From positions 26,749,914 through 26,813,913 of the forward strand of contig CM034312.1 in the NCBI GenBank assembly GCA_019925795.1: DNA of 64,000 nt, written 5' to 3'. Shown piece by piece: positions 33,701-46,900 of the stretch; within the stretch, counting starts at the first letter, position 1; each line of letters begins with the position of its first letter. A program made the position numbers and the translations under genes. The notes below the pieces were generated by a model. That model was not told the origin of the DNA. It made no database searches and saw nothing but the letters and a program-made list of their open reading frames with translations. The stretch comes from Dendrobium chrysotoxum. Taxonomy: Eukaryota > Streptophyta > Magnoliopsida > Asparagales > Orchidaceae.

Positions 33701-36247
33701 CCAAATTTATTTAAACTCCAGATCAATTCAAATTTTAAATTTATTCAAACCTCAAATCAGTCTACACCTCAAATCAATTCAAACCTTAAATCTAATTAGA
33801 CTCTAGCCCAGGCTCTAGTCTACTCAACCTCATATCAAACTTCAATCCTATCCTATCATTCATGATTATTCTAAATCATCACAAATGATATGGATAATTC
33901 AAACCCTATCATTCAAACTCAAAATCCAGCTCAAAACCAGAAATCCAGATCAAATTCCAAGGCCAAAGATCCAAGTCCTGAAAGCCTTTTTTTAGTAAAT
34001 CTTTGAACATTTCAAAACCCTATCAAATGACCTCTGATTCAGGGTCTGTCAGTTCCACACTGATGTGACATGTCTCTAGAGGCAACCCTCCAAATTTGAG
34101 CTCATTCTGAGATTTTTAACCCCAGAAACTGAATTGAAATCCAAAGGCTGTAAAACCTTCAAATATTTACAATCTATGCCACTGGACCTGCCACCTAGTG
34201 GATTTTGATCCTGGAGCCATCTCCAAACCCTCAAATCCTTCCAGACCCTTGATTATGACCCATTGAGTAATAAACTGTATTTTATTGGATTCACTTTGAC
34301 CCCCAGTTGACTCGGGGTCAAAATGACCAAAATACCCCTTAAGGGGTTCAAATACACATCTCAAATCAAATGACCTCCAAATTACTTGGAACCACTTCCA
34401 GCAATTTTTAAATATCAAATTAAACTTTTTGAGCCCAGACCCTGACCCTAGGTCAACCTAGGTAGACCTAAAAGCCCATTAAGGGCCCAAATAGGTGTTT
34501 TGAATCAAATGATCATTCTGATCCCTCAAACCATTTCTACTAGACTCCAAATATCATTCTAAATTGATTCAACCCAAACCCAAACTCTGGGTCAACCTGG
34601 TTGACCAAGTCAACCTAGGTTGACCCAAAATCCGTTAAAGGTTCAAATAGGTTATTTCAACCCATTCAATTAAATCAATGCCTTCAAACCCTCAAACCCA
34701 TGTCATTTGATGTTTTGAATATTCCTTAGCTTTTTCATAAGTTAAATCATTCAGATTTGACTTAGTCAAACCATTAAATTTGGCCAAACTCCTATGTTTT
34801 GGTCCAACAATTACATGAATCTTATCAAGCTCATCTCAAACCCTTAATCCAATCTTATGTTATGGTTTGGATGTGTCTAAGCTTAACATGAATTGTGTTA
34901 GGATTGGTTAGACCAAGTCAACCTATTTTGACTTGGTCAAACTTTCCCTCATTCATGTGGATGTATCCAAACCTCAATTCTTTAACTTCCAACACCTCTA
35001 AACCCATTTCAACCAGCTCCTCAAGTCTCCTTAGTTGCCACCTCAGCCACCCAAGTCAAGTTGACTTGGTCAACTCAAGCAAGCATGGTCAAACCCTTTT
35101 GAAACCCCCTCTAATTCATCTAAACCTCAACCCTCAAGTATCAAACCCCTCTAGCCTATTATTCAAGCACTCAAGACATCTCTTCAATGCCACATCACCA
35201 ATCCACATGGCATGTGGACTAGTCAAATAGTCAATTTAATGCATTAGATGGGTCAAAGCTAGTCAAACTAGCTCAAATTACCCTCTCCCTCATGCCAAAT
35301 TAGCTCCAACTGTGTGGGCTCCCTCTAGAACCTTCCTAGGGTTATTATCAACCCTTAGATGAGGATCCAATGGCTCTCATCACCCACACATGGCCACAAG
35401 GTGACAAAAAACCCTTTACACATGGGATTGTACCCTTGTCCTTGATTCCTTCTGCTCCCACCTACTCCATGGACACTTGTCATCCATCTGGAGTCCAGCC
35501 AAAGCAATCTTGACAGTCCAAATAGCTTAGGGCATATTAAATAGGGCAAAACATGAGAAGGGGGATTCATTCGAAAACCAGCATTCTCTCACTTAACTCC
35601 GGCTCCCAGACCCTAGCCTTAGCTCTCTGAGCTCTCCAGCAACCATCCTTGGCATTCCCAGTTCATTTTCACTGGTCAAAGTCACCAGCGATCATCATTC
35701 TAGCGAGCTTAAGCTAGTTTCGTCCAAGCAACCATTCCGTTCGATCTAGACGTCATTAGTTCGAGGGTTCTCCATCAAATATTTACGTGGACAAATTACA
35801 AATTCAGAGAATCCATTTTCCCTCAAAATCTTATGGTAAAATGCCTTGAAACTCTAGCTTTAGGTCCCTAGACTCTATATTAAATAGCATTTTATTTAAT
35901 GAGTTTCGGATTAAATCAAACCCTCCACACATTTTCTGTTCATATTCTTAATTTATGTTTAAAATTTCATCAATTTTAATTAGCCAGATCGTAAGAATGA
36001 GCGGAAAAACCTTAATCTAGGGTTTATTCGGGACGTGCTGCTCTGTACATTTTCTGAGCCTTTGATCGCAAGATCAATGTCTCAGATCAAGCCCTTCTGC
36101 GGTCTAATCTGATCGCGCGTTCGGTCCTCGGCTCAATTTCATTGTCTGGCTGCATCTAGGCCGTCAATTTTAAACAATGCGTGATCCTACGGCAGCCGGC
36201 AGCTACTGACGCGGATAAGTAAATCCGCCGCCGTCGTCATTGATTGG

Positions 36248-36293
36248 CATTTAATGGCCAATGATTGTCGCGGCAATCAATGGCCATTAATCG
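36248..36293. repeat. Long hairpin in the GC-rich patch of copy B
   Basis: Arms 36248-36267 (CATTTAATGGCCAATGATTG) and 36274-36293 (CAATCAATGGCCATTAATCG) pair at 17 of 20 positions around TCGCGG. It lies just before the AT-rich tract, as the copy A hairpin does. Confidence 0.8.
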
Positions 36294-36379
36294 TGCCGCC
36301 GGCTCCAATGATTGCCGCGGTTCTGCTCATCGAACCAGATGAGGCAACGTGGCCTCCTCCACCGCCGGCGCCGTCGTTT

Positions 36380-37640
36380 TAATTAAAATGATTTAAAAAT
36401 CATTTTTAAAATCATTTTAAATAAAAAAAATTAAAAAAATTAGAAATTAATTTTAAATTAATATATATATTTATATATATTATAAAATTATTTTGAATTT
36501 AATTAATTAATCTTAAATTTAATATTAACTTTAATTAATACTAAATTATTTAATAGTTTAATTAATATTAAATAATTTATTACTTTAATTAATATTAAAT
36601 TATTTAATTCTTTAATTAATATATAATATTTAATACTTTAATTAATATTAAATAACTTAATATTTTAATTAATATTAACTTTAATTGGAAAGTTTTAAAT
36701 ATTATTAGAATTATAATATAAAATTTAAAATATTTTAAAATCAAAAATAATTTAAAATATCTAATATCATTTAATATTTTAATTAAATATTTAAATAATT
36801 AATTGACATTTAATTAATTAAAATGTTAAGTCATCCTTAAATTTAATATTTATTTTAAAATTATTAAATAATTCAAATAATATCTAATTAAAATATTTAT
36901 TAATAACTAAATGATCTATAATAATTAAATGATTAAATAATTAATTAATTAATTGAATTTTAAATTTTCTTTAATCAAACATTTAATAATTGAACAATTA
37001 TTTTAAATTATCAGTTTTCTGAAACTAAATTTATTTAAATCATATTTTACATTTTAATTAATCAAATATTTAAGTATTAAATAACATTTAACTAATATTA
37101 AATAACTTAAATAATAAAAGAAATTTCATAGGAAATATTTTAAATAATTCTAAAATTTCAAAAAGCGTTTAAGATTTAAATTAATTGAATTTGAAATTAT
37201 TTTAATCCTTAATTAATTTTTTTTAAAAATTAATTAAAAAAAACCCTTTTAAATGATTTAAATTTTAAAAATTTATAATAAATTCATTTTAAATCAGAAA
37301 AATTAATGTAATATTTCAAAATTTTCAAAAAATTAAATACTTTAATTTGAAACTAATTTCAGAGGTCAAAGCTTGATTTATTTTAATTGATTATTTAATT
37401 ACTTTAATATTCAATTAATATTTAACTAAATATTATATTAAATATTTTGAAAATTAAAACTTTATTTTCAAATAATCTTTGGAAACCAATAGATCTCTCA
37501 TTTATATATTGAATTTAACTTAATTATATGTTTAAGTATTTTAAATTTAAATTTTATATTTATATATAATTCTACATGTACATTAAACATATATTTGAAA
37601 TTATTTTAAAATAATATGCATATATTTAAATATTTTAGGT
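36380..37640. repeat. AT-rich tract of copy B
   Basis: About 1.26 kb of ATTAATATTAAATAATTT-like words. No coding potential. Confidence 0.65.
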
Positions 37641-40600
37641 TGAGAGATCTATTTTGAAATTTTAAACCTAGGTTGAGCATGATTGAATAGAATTTATGGG
37701 GAATGATGATTAACCAATGAATAATTACTTTGTTAATTATTCATTGATTAATCCTTCATTTAATTAAGCTTTAAATTGATTTGCATGTGTAGGTACACAC
37801 ACCACTTAGTCTTAGGGCTCTCCTAGATTTAGGATTGGTTGTGATTGTGCGTATTTACGTATACTTATTTGAGGGTTAGTGACTTTCATTTAGACCCATT
37901 TAACCTAGTGACATCATTAAGGGCAATAATTAAAGACTTGATTAGAAAACTTAGAATATTTCCAATAATTAAGATATACCTCATTTTGACTTGAACACTT
38001 GAACTTAGTGACATTCTCAGCCCTAGAAAAATTTCCCACTGAATTTTAAAGTCATTAAGCCCCTTAATTAATTTAATCAAAATCAAAGCTTAATTAAACC
38101 TTAAAAACTTCCAGAAAAATGTAATAAATCAAGATTAAGTCCAAAAATTAAGAATAATACCTCTAACTGACCAAAATTGAACCCTTAATTCATGAAAATT
38201 AAAATCAACCAGATTTGATATTAATTTTAAGAATAATTTAACTTTAAGTGAAATTCAATATTTAATTATTTTAATTAATTAAAAATAATTAAAAATTCCA
38301 AAACTCTCTCAAACACTTAGGAATCTCTTCTTAGGTCATTCTTGACCTTTGGAGTTGATTCCAAGGAGTTTGAAGGTCATTTGGACTCAAACCAATAAAA
38401 GGGCCTTAATTAAATAGTTTTTGAAAATTCAATAAATACTCAAAACTTCAAAAATTCATAACTAATTCAAATGAACTCCAAATTGAGTAAACTCAAAGGC
38501 ATATGACTCATCTTAAGGTCTAATATTTATTTAAAATATTAAATTTTTAGAAATCAATCAAATTTAAAAAAGTCAACTTTTGGGTCAAACTTAGTTCAAA
38601 ATCAAGTCAAAACTTTAAACCTTCGTAATAAAATCTAGAAAAATCCAAGTTTAGTGTGCTTACTGTCTAACCGATCGTATTAAGGTCTAATATTTTAATA
38701 AAATACTAATTTTCCAGAAAACCTTTTAAATCAAAATATCAATTTTTGACCCCTTAATTAAATGATTAAAATAATCCAGAAAATTCTAAAATTCGATAAA
38801 TCATTCAAAATTCCAGAGAACATTAATTCAACCTTAAAACCAACAACCAATCAACTCTAATTAAATTTTAATTAACTTTCAAACTTAATCAAACTCAAAT
38901 CACTTAATCATATCGGGTACCATTGGGTAACCCAGGCCTACGAGGCTATTGAATTAGCCCCAAGGAAGGTGAAATAAACTTCACGGCCTTAGTGTGAAAC
39001 AAAGGTGGTATCCAACAAACAATCAAAATCAAGTTTAAAATCAAATTCAAATCATTAAGGTTTAAACTTTAATTAAAATCTCCCTTAAGCCTTTCAACCA
39101 ACCAGAATATTAAACAACTTCAATTAAATAATCCTACTTAGGACATATCAAACCCACACAGCCTCTTACACACACTTTAGATGGTTTGCTAAGACAACCA
39201 ACTCTAATCCTAGGTTAGGCTGATGTTTACTTTTTTGTTGTATGCCGGATTTTTGAGCTTTCACTGCATGTTGTTTGCTAGTAATAGAATTGCTGTGATT
39301 GTCTATTTATTTACTGCACTCTGTGATGTGATTGATTGTGCGTTAGATCTACCCCTAAGTTAGGGACGATTTGTACTAATTCAATCTTATGCAGGTGGCC
39401 ATGCTCGCACAAGGTATTTAAAACTAAAGGGGACAAATAATTAAGCTTTAAAAATTGACATATTTTGTGCAGATGCTATTCATGCTAAGACCCCCCTTAA
39501 AATTAAAAGAGCATAACCAAGTGTGGCTGGTTTGAGCATTTTAAATTCTTAAAAATATTAACTGCTTGGGATGTCAAATATTAACTACTAATTATTAGGA
39601 TAACCCTGTAGATTGCTGAGTCTAGATTTTTAATTTCTATTGATGTAATTTGATTTAAATTGAGTTGTAACTGTTAAGTACTCTGAGAATGGGATGTTTA
39701 AGCATCCAATTTGGAATCCAAAGATGAAGAGACATCCCTTAGAGGAGAGTATCTTTCCATTTGGAGATCCAAATTAAGATGATTTCAAATATCCAAAGAG
39801 AAAAGATAACCCCCTTTCAAGGGAGAGTTTCTTTTCATTTGGATATCCGGACCCGACAATCCAAGGAATTTCAAGAAAACGAAGAAGTGAAGAGCGAGAA
39901 GACCCATTCTCAAAGTCACTTGAGTCTTAGGAGTAGAATCCGGGTTATAGTCGGTGATACCCGGCCACTTTACTTTCCTATAAACCCCGGGTTGTATAAT
40001 TAAGTGGCACTTGCCACATGGACTTTCAGTTTAAATATTACATTTAATTGATTTGATTATTTAATTAATTTAATTGTTGTGTTGATTGCGATATTAAGAT
40101 TGCAAGTTTTTAGTAGTTTCTTTTGGCACTTTTGCATGTTGATTTTGATTTAGCCTAGAACCCGATCGGAGGCTCTTGAGGGTACAGTCAAACTATTTCT
40201 ACTCTAATTAAAAATTAAAAACTTTAGGCTCAGATAGAAACTCTAACGCCTTTAAGAAGTAAGTCCGGACTCGCCGGGAGTTTTTCATGCATCATATTGA
40301 ATCTTCTCTACCTTGTTAGGCACCTCCCCGCCTGCGGGTTTTGGCAGACTACCTGAACTATTATGGTGCAGTTCTGTCCAAGGGGATGTTGTGCAATCTC
40401 TATGATAAAATCTATTTTTTAAGCCTAATTTTTAAACTGCTTCATTCTGATTTCAAGCATTTAATCGAGTTAACTAGCATGCATTGCATTAGATACAAAT
40501 TAATAAAGAGAATAATTCTTAATTGCATTTTTAGCTTAAGCATTTAATCCAACATGTGTTAAGAGGCCATTTAGGAATCTGCTATAGATGTCGACCCCAA

Positions 40601-41124
40601 CTCTCCTTAAACTAATCTTAAACCACGTCCCTAACCACTCTTTCATAAAAGACCAGACACATGATTTTAAAGCGTTTAGGTGGTTTAGTTGGCTCCCCAA
40701 TCCAGGCCGGGGTAAGTCCAGGATTGCATTGCATTAGCTAGGATCCGGGTCACTGATTTTCAGTACCCAATTTTAGACTTAAGTTCTGAAGCGGATGTTC
40801 AATCTTAAGACCTCAACTTCCGAGCATCTAATTCCCACTTTCTAATAAAATTAACCACTCAAACCTAAATCTCTTTCAATCAAACTTAAGCCCAACACTT
40901 ATGATAGGTTGGTGTGTTTATGAAGCAATTCAAAATCTCAAAACACCTCCTACCTTTTTTCTTTTGACTCCAGAAATAAGTGTTCATTTTTGATCCAATC
41001 CCATTTGAAATTCCAGTCCCGATCTCCTTTGATATAAAGCTTTGAATTCTAAAATGAAATTCGTATCGCTATTTTAATCGAGAGTATTCATAGAAAATTT
41101 TCTGGTTTCCTACGATGTAATTAA

Positions 41125-41499
41125 CTACGAGGGCTTGAGCTCGTAGGAGATTTAGAAACTCAGGCCTGATTTTCAAAATCCAATTTTCAAAAAAAAACAT
41201 CTAATTAATTATCTTTGGAAAAATCAACTCGATGATCATTATTCTCATTTTTAAATAATTAATAATAAGCGATATCCTCTTTCTCCAGGAAGATATATCG
41301 TTCTATTATTAATTTGATTATGAAATTAATGATCTATTATCTAGATTATTGTATTTAGACATTGGATTTAACATCATTCTGATTCTTCGAGATCATATGT
41401 TGTTTCTCCTTGAGTTTAACTACGATAATCAGGATAAATCAAGATTTATAATCTGAACCTAGTAAGGAACGATATGTTCACCTTTTGAGGTGACATATC
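41125..41499 (+). repeat. Hairpin cluster near the 3' end of copy B
   Basis: After GTAATTAA: CTACGAG (41125-41131), loop GGCTTGAG, CTCGTAG (41140-41146), a perfect 7-bp stem whose bases differ in pairs from copy C (CTATAGG/CCTATAG). Then GATATCCTCTTTC/GGAAGATATATC near 41270-41300. Then GATATGTTCACCT (41471-41483), TTTG, AGGTGACATATC (41488-41499), equivalent to copy A hairpin 2. Confidence 0.7.
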
Positions 41500-41604
41500 A
41501 TTCATAATAAGTGTTCGATTATAAAATTTAAATTACAGAAATTAAGCATTTCCCAAAGAAAATTAAACCATTTTCAAATTATATTTTTCAACCATATCAT
41601 CAAT

Positions 41605-42471
41605 GTAACATAATTAGTGCAATGCATTATATGCAATAAATCTAAACTTTTGAGAGGTGTAAGAAGTCCATAAAAAATTTGAATATAAATTAAAACAAGT
41701 TCACAGTCATCAAAAGCAACAAGAGGTCATTTGAAAGCCATAATAACTCTTGATAGCAAAATATAGGTTTTCGATCATCAATTTTGAATTATTGACAATT
41801 CTAGATATCAAGCAAACAATAATAAGGAACATCTATTATATCATGGAAGTCAATTGTATTTGCTTAGAGACATCAATCATGTAACTTAGATATGAGATGT
41901 GCATACTTCTATAATAGCATACATGTATGATAATACTCTCCAAAATTTAAAGCGCTACATTTATTGTCCATGATGCACTTGAATGTGCAAAGGCTTTTGG
42001 AAGAATGCCTACTTCAAAGTACATTAAAGCCTTGAAATTAAAAGATAAATTTGTACATGCCCTTGCAACTTCCCAATCAAGCAGGGGTATCCATTTTGAT
42101 GGGCTTATAAGGATACAAAATTAGGATGATTACCAAATATATGATAGATTATTTACTTTTCTATTCATTATAATGGGTCATTTCAACATGATGGTGTACC
42201 TAATTCCATGCTTGAAGACCATCATCAAATACCAATATTTCAAGCATATTTGGAAGAGCATTATATTGACTTCATCCTATAATGATAACATGTTTTTAAT
42301 ATTTTTTAAGGCCCTTTGGGATTAATTAACACCGAAATGTATAATTAAGATAGGCATAGGTAGATAGAGGTGGTGAATCAATTGATATTCAACAAGGTGA
42401 GAAGGTAAAATTTTTGGCATCAAAGACTTGGGATGAAATCTTCCATCCATGTTGTTGAATCAAGATAGATA
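41605..42471. other. Unassigned sequence between copy B and a MITE-like element
   Basis: AT-rich. A plus-strand open stretch near 41960-42125 encodes CAKAFGRMPTSKYIKALKLK and then DKFVHALATSQSSRGIHFDG, ending at a stop. I do not recognise it; it could be a captured exon or chance. Confidence 0.3.
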
Positions 42472-43160
42472 AGGAGCCTATTTGGTTGGCTGAGAAAAAA
42501 AAATGCATTATATTTAAAATACTTTAGAGTTATTTGGATAAGTGTAAAATAAATGCAAGTGATTGCTTTTTTGTTTGGTTGAAGTAAATTAATGTAGTGT
42601 GAAGTTCAACAATAGTGATGGTCGCTGACAGCAATGCCATCCGACAATGATAGCCAAGGCAACAACAAGTCACAATAAGAGATGGATGGCAGCAGTAGTG
42701 ACAAGCAATAGATGAATGTGAGTGGCGACAGCAGCCAATAGTGGTGGTGGCAATGATGGCAGACAATGATCGAAGGTTGGTGGTGTTGGCAATATTGGGT
42801 GGTTGACAATGTTCGTGGCGACGATGAGCATTAGCTAAAGGTAGCCTGCAAATGGTGGCCGAATGTAGGTGTCAGTTATAGAGGTAAGCTGCAGGGAGTG
42901 GCTGAAGGTAGGTGTTGGCAATAGACAATGGTGGGTGGTGGTGGCGAGTGACTGCAATGACAATATATTTATAGAATATTTAAATATCGTCAAAATTAAA
43001 GGAATTTCAAATAAATCAAATTTACAATAGATGCTGCATTCCTAATACACCAAAATATTATGCTGCACATAGTTTACTTCAAACTAAACATCAATATTCT
43101 CAAAACTCATACATTTGAAATATATTACATCCATTTTACTTTAAACTAAACAGCCCCTAA
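42472..43160 (+). mobile_element. MITE-like element with imperfect terminal inverted repeats
   Basis: The left end GAGCCTATTTGGTTGGCTGAG and the complement of the right end GGGGCTGTTTAGTTTAAAG match imperfectly, followed on both sides by related ATGnATTATATTT words. TAAG flanks both ends. The 42535-42605 stretch (AAATGCAAGTGATTGCTTTT, TTTGTTTGGTTGAAGTAAA) is the reverse complement of the element near 60395-60470, showing a repeat family. The GC-richer middle (42600-42960, GTGGCGACAGC words) gives meaningless ORFs. Confidence 0.5.
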
Positions 43161-43531
43161 GCCAATCCTTATTCTACGGTGATCCTACTTGTATGTCCAA
43201 ATTTAAAGTTTTCCCCAAGCTACCTCAAATTAGAAGATAGGAGGCATAGAAGTCCCTAAAGGATTGCTAGATTAAAATTATTTGTATGAGGACTGCTAGA
43301 ATGTGAAGCACTGCAACCAGGGAAAAAATCCTTTTTCTGAGCATATGAACCTGAATTCCATGAGCTAAGTATCAGTAAAATGAAATAAGCAAGTTGGGAG
43401 GACCTGCCCTTTCTGAATAAATTAATACATTAATTTGTTTTAAATCCAAGTGTTTTCATGACATAAGACTTGTGCAGAACATAATAAAAAATGCAACTCA
43501 TAAGAGAACTCATATAAGAGCTTGATACCTT
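43161..43531. other. Sequence downstream of the SDR gene
   Basis: Nothing recognisable; probably the 3' flank of the gene ending near 43532. Confidence 0.3.
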
Positions 43532-43825
43532 TTTATTGCATGTAAGTTCTTTGCAGTTATCATGATAACTATAGAGACGCAGTTGAGGCATCCCATCCCA
43601 TCCATCCAATTAATTTTGGATGAGTATGATTAAATCTATTGCTTTTCAAAATCATTCTGATTTATAAAGATTAAATCACTTTGGCTGGCTGGAACACCTC
43701 TTTTGAGCAAGCAGAGCTAATAAACAGGGACATTATGACCTGTAGTTCAGGCATAATGTACAAGTGTTGATAAACAGTTTTCAGACATCGCATCCTAGCT
43801 ACTGTATTTCAGGCATCAGATCGAA
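43532..43825 (-). other. Probable 3' UTR of the SDR gene
   Basis: Follows the stop codon at 43826. An AATAAA signal on the minus strand (complement of 43532-43537) is the nearest plausible polyadenylation signal. The true end is unknown. Confidence 0.4.
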
Positions 43826-43915
43826 TCATGCCGTTTTCTTCTTTTCACCAAAAAATAACTTCCAGCTATAGGTATCTCTACTTCCCTTTGCAGCCTCCAA
43901 CCTATTTCCACCAAT
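43826..43915 (-). CDS. SDR terminal exon (29 codons plus stop)
   Basis: Acceptor TTGTTGCAG, then IGGNRLEAAKGSRDTYSWKL, then FFGEKKKTA and TGA (stop at 43826-43828). Lysines at -3, -4 and -5 make a dilysine-type C-terminus. Confidence 0.9.
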   Translation of the reverse strand: MGGNRLEAAKGSRDTYSWKLFFGEKKKTA

Positions 43916-46900
43916 CTGCAACAAGATTTAATCAAAATATGTATATCAGAACAATACTTTATTTGAAAGAGCTAAGTTGCCAATTAAATCTCTAGAGTAA
44001 ATGGCAATTAGATGGTGTATGTATGGCTTTGATTGTTTAGTGGGACTAACGACTTATGCTTCATTGAATATTGGTTATACATTCTTCTCTCATTGTTAGT
44101 GCTTTTCAAAAGCTGCTCTGTCATAATCAGATTTTCTAAGGAAAAATTTAAGAAAATTTGAGGGAAAACTATCCAACTTCTATGCATCCAAACAGACCCT
44201 ATTTTATGCTGGCTTTTTGCTCGCCTTGGTATTCTGCATATTGAAAAGGTTTTTACCTTGTCCATAAACCAAAACCCAATTGTTGGCATGTATTGTACCA
44301 AGTACATAACTAGGAGAACAGGCTGCAAAACACAGAGAGAGAATGAGAAAATTATAAAGGCAGAATAAGACAGAAAACAGGACCTAACGATTGCCAGATC
44401 AGTTACTTTCCTACTACGTGCTTTTAAGGTAAAGGGAGTGCATTGATTACCCTCGTAAGAACACGGTATGAATAAATTATTTGTTGATCTATAACAGAAA
44501 TGAGAATTACTTGGTATGATATCCAAGCTTCCTTAAGATCATGGGTAGCTGCAACAATAGTAAGCTCGGCACATCTTGCTGAAGATACACGCCTCTATCA
44601 AACCACAGGGAAAGAGAAAATATGTCAGGCATAATCTATAACACTAAAGTTAAAGGGTGCAAAGATGTTAGATATCCAAATATAGCTATCAGTTTGAATG
44701 CCATGAAAATAATAATGCCAGTAAGCAAAAAATAGAAAAAGAAAACTGTGTGATTCCTATTTTTCCCCCACAACCTTAGCTTAATTGCATTTATATTCCT
44801 AGAAGCTAATGCCCAGAAATAAGAAGTATCGTTGCTTCTAATAACCTACACTAGAAATTAGAAAGTTGAAAGCACACTAGTGCTTGTGGCTGCCAGTTAA
44901 GTTGTAAAAAATTTAAGTTGTAGGCAAGGTATTGTGACTAAATTCCTTCTGCATCAAATTTATATTTCAGCACTCAATCTTTTCCCCCCAAAAAAATTTG
45001 TGATTCCTATTTTTTGCAAACCTTGCGGTAACCATGCAAACAAAAAAGCATAACATCATTTTTAGAATCCTGGCCCAGAACATTTGAAATTATTTTGTAT
45101 TCCTTAGTAACCACCTCACTCTTGTGCTCTTCCTCTTGGTTCTGAGTTTGCGGACTGGTGTTTGCATGTAATTTGTGCTTCAGCACACGAACTCCTCGAA
45201 TATTTTTTTTTTATATAACTTTCTTCTTAAAACAATACAAAAAGGGCCATGCATTTTTATTTCAATCTCGCTCCCCTACAATTACCCTTTTATTCTGCGT
45301 TTAGACCATTACTTCCACAGATGCCGCACACAAAAAATATTGATCAAAGGCTTCGTGTTTTTCTACCCAAATATATTCCAAAATTATTCTTTTAAAGACT
45401 CAATTAATTGAGACTTACTAATTATAAATAAACAAGTAAATTCTCATTTGTTACAGTAATAGATGTCTAATCCAACAATAAGTTTCAACTCTCAACAAAA
45501 AATAAACATGAATATAAATGGTAGCTAAATTATATTTTCTCCTTTAACTTTTCCTTCAGCCTTAAGTGGTATATCAACCTAGCTATGAACAAAGCAGAAT
45601 TTGTATTGTAAGCAAGGTTTTAGCATCAAGATCAGGGATTGAACCGGAGGGAATAATTTAAGGTTCAGAAGTTAAACCAGCAGTTCAAAACAGAGAATGT
45701 AATAATATAAAATATACAATAATAATTTGAATAACATAATATGTATAGTAATAATGCATTCATTTAAAAAATAAAATAAAGATTGGCTAAATACATGAAA
45801 ACTTCATGTTTTAATTTTTAATCATATAAGCAATAGACTTTTTTTTTTTTTCCAAAATACTATCAAAAAAATAGTAAATGAACCAACTTATTTTGCTATC
45901 AAGACTTTTGCAGATATTTTGTCATCAAAAAATCAATGCTATATGAATCAAAGACAAAAACAAAGGTTTGAATCAATTAAAACATGATTTTTTCCGTAGA
46001 TTTGGATGTAGATTTGGATATAATATTAAGGTACACAAAACCACTCTGTTTAAAAAGCAGCAAACAATTTACAACTTTTGAGTGATTTCCTTTTTTTTAG
46101 TTCAGATCCATTTTTTGTTCATTAAATTGAGCCCTGGTTCATGGACTTCTAGTTTGAATAGGCTGGTAAGGTCCACTTTTTAAAATGTTGAGAGTAGTTT
46201 TTCTTAAATATCTATATGCATGTTGTTGTTGTTGCTAGAGATTGGTTTCTATTATAAGGTCATTCAATAAGGAAACTATTTCATAAAATTGTGTGAAGCC
46301 ACAAAATTCAAGGATTAATAATGGCCACCAAAGATCTTGCTATATTTTAACCTTTAAAACAATATTGCATTTGAATTGACAAAATTGAAACAGCAGGAGC
46401 TATTAACCCAAGTAAATTCTATGGGTATTTATTAATTTCAAAATGCATGTCTATCTTATATTTATAGTTTAAATATTATTATGGTGGTTAAACTCACCAA
46501 AGTACAAAATATGTAAGCAAAGAATTTTGATGTTGTTCTAGTTGTCATATGTTATGTTTTCTGGTTTATTTTTGAATGTAGTATCCTAAGATATCGGTGT
46601 ATGTGAGAACATGATGCATTTTGTAGTGTTTGGAGTTCATTGTTGTAAGCTATTTTCGATTTAGGATTTCCTCAATCAATAGTTTCCAGCTCCCCATTAC
46701 GTCCACCTGACTGATTTCAAAAGCCATGACTGTTCCTTTTGTTACCAATTACTGCACTGTAGCCTGGAGCATCACTTGTTAACCCACAGTTATCACTACT
46801 GAAGTAGAGATCAAATCTTTACTAATACCTCTTGCAAAACATGTTTTTTTAGCTTCTCTGCAACTTGGTAGTATATTTCCAGGGCCAAATTTTTAAGAGG

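Larger units (their letters stand above)
33109..41599 (+). mobile_element. Long LTR, copy B (about 8.5 kb, probably a solo LTR)
   Basis: Starts TGTTGACCTCATTTTTTTGT with a CCTCAT/ATGAGG terminal stem (33115-33120, 33129-33134). A candidate end at 41599 (ATATCA) is followed by TCAAT (41600-41604), identical to the flank 33104-33108; this word is common here, so the end is provisional. Zones parallel copy A: repeated TAGATCCTAGGATC words (33160-33700), CCAGTTGACTCGGGGTCAA-type stretches, a GC-rich patch with a strong hairpin (36248-36293), an AT-rich tract (36380-37640), the TAGGACATATCAAA block (39133), and hairpins 41125-41499. No coding region was recognised. Confidence 0.5.

Noticed and set aside
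17960..41599. Copies A and B as the two LTRs of one giant element
   Set aside because: They share only short structural modules and differ in most sequence and in length; LTRs of one element start identical, and other elements of different lineage fill the interval.
42530..42809. Cys/His-rich open frames on the minus strand
   Set aside because: Generated by GTGGCGACAGC-like low-complexity sequence inside the MITE-like element; no zinc-finger spacing.
44008..44526. 172-codon open frame on the minus strand
   Set aside because: It runs through the SDR exon 44257-44322 in the right frame but also through both flanking introns; an intron-retention artefact, not a separate gene.
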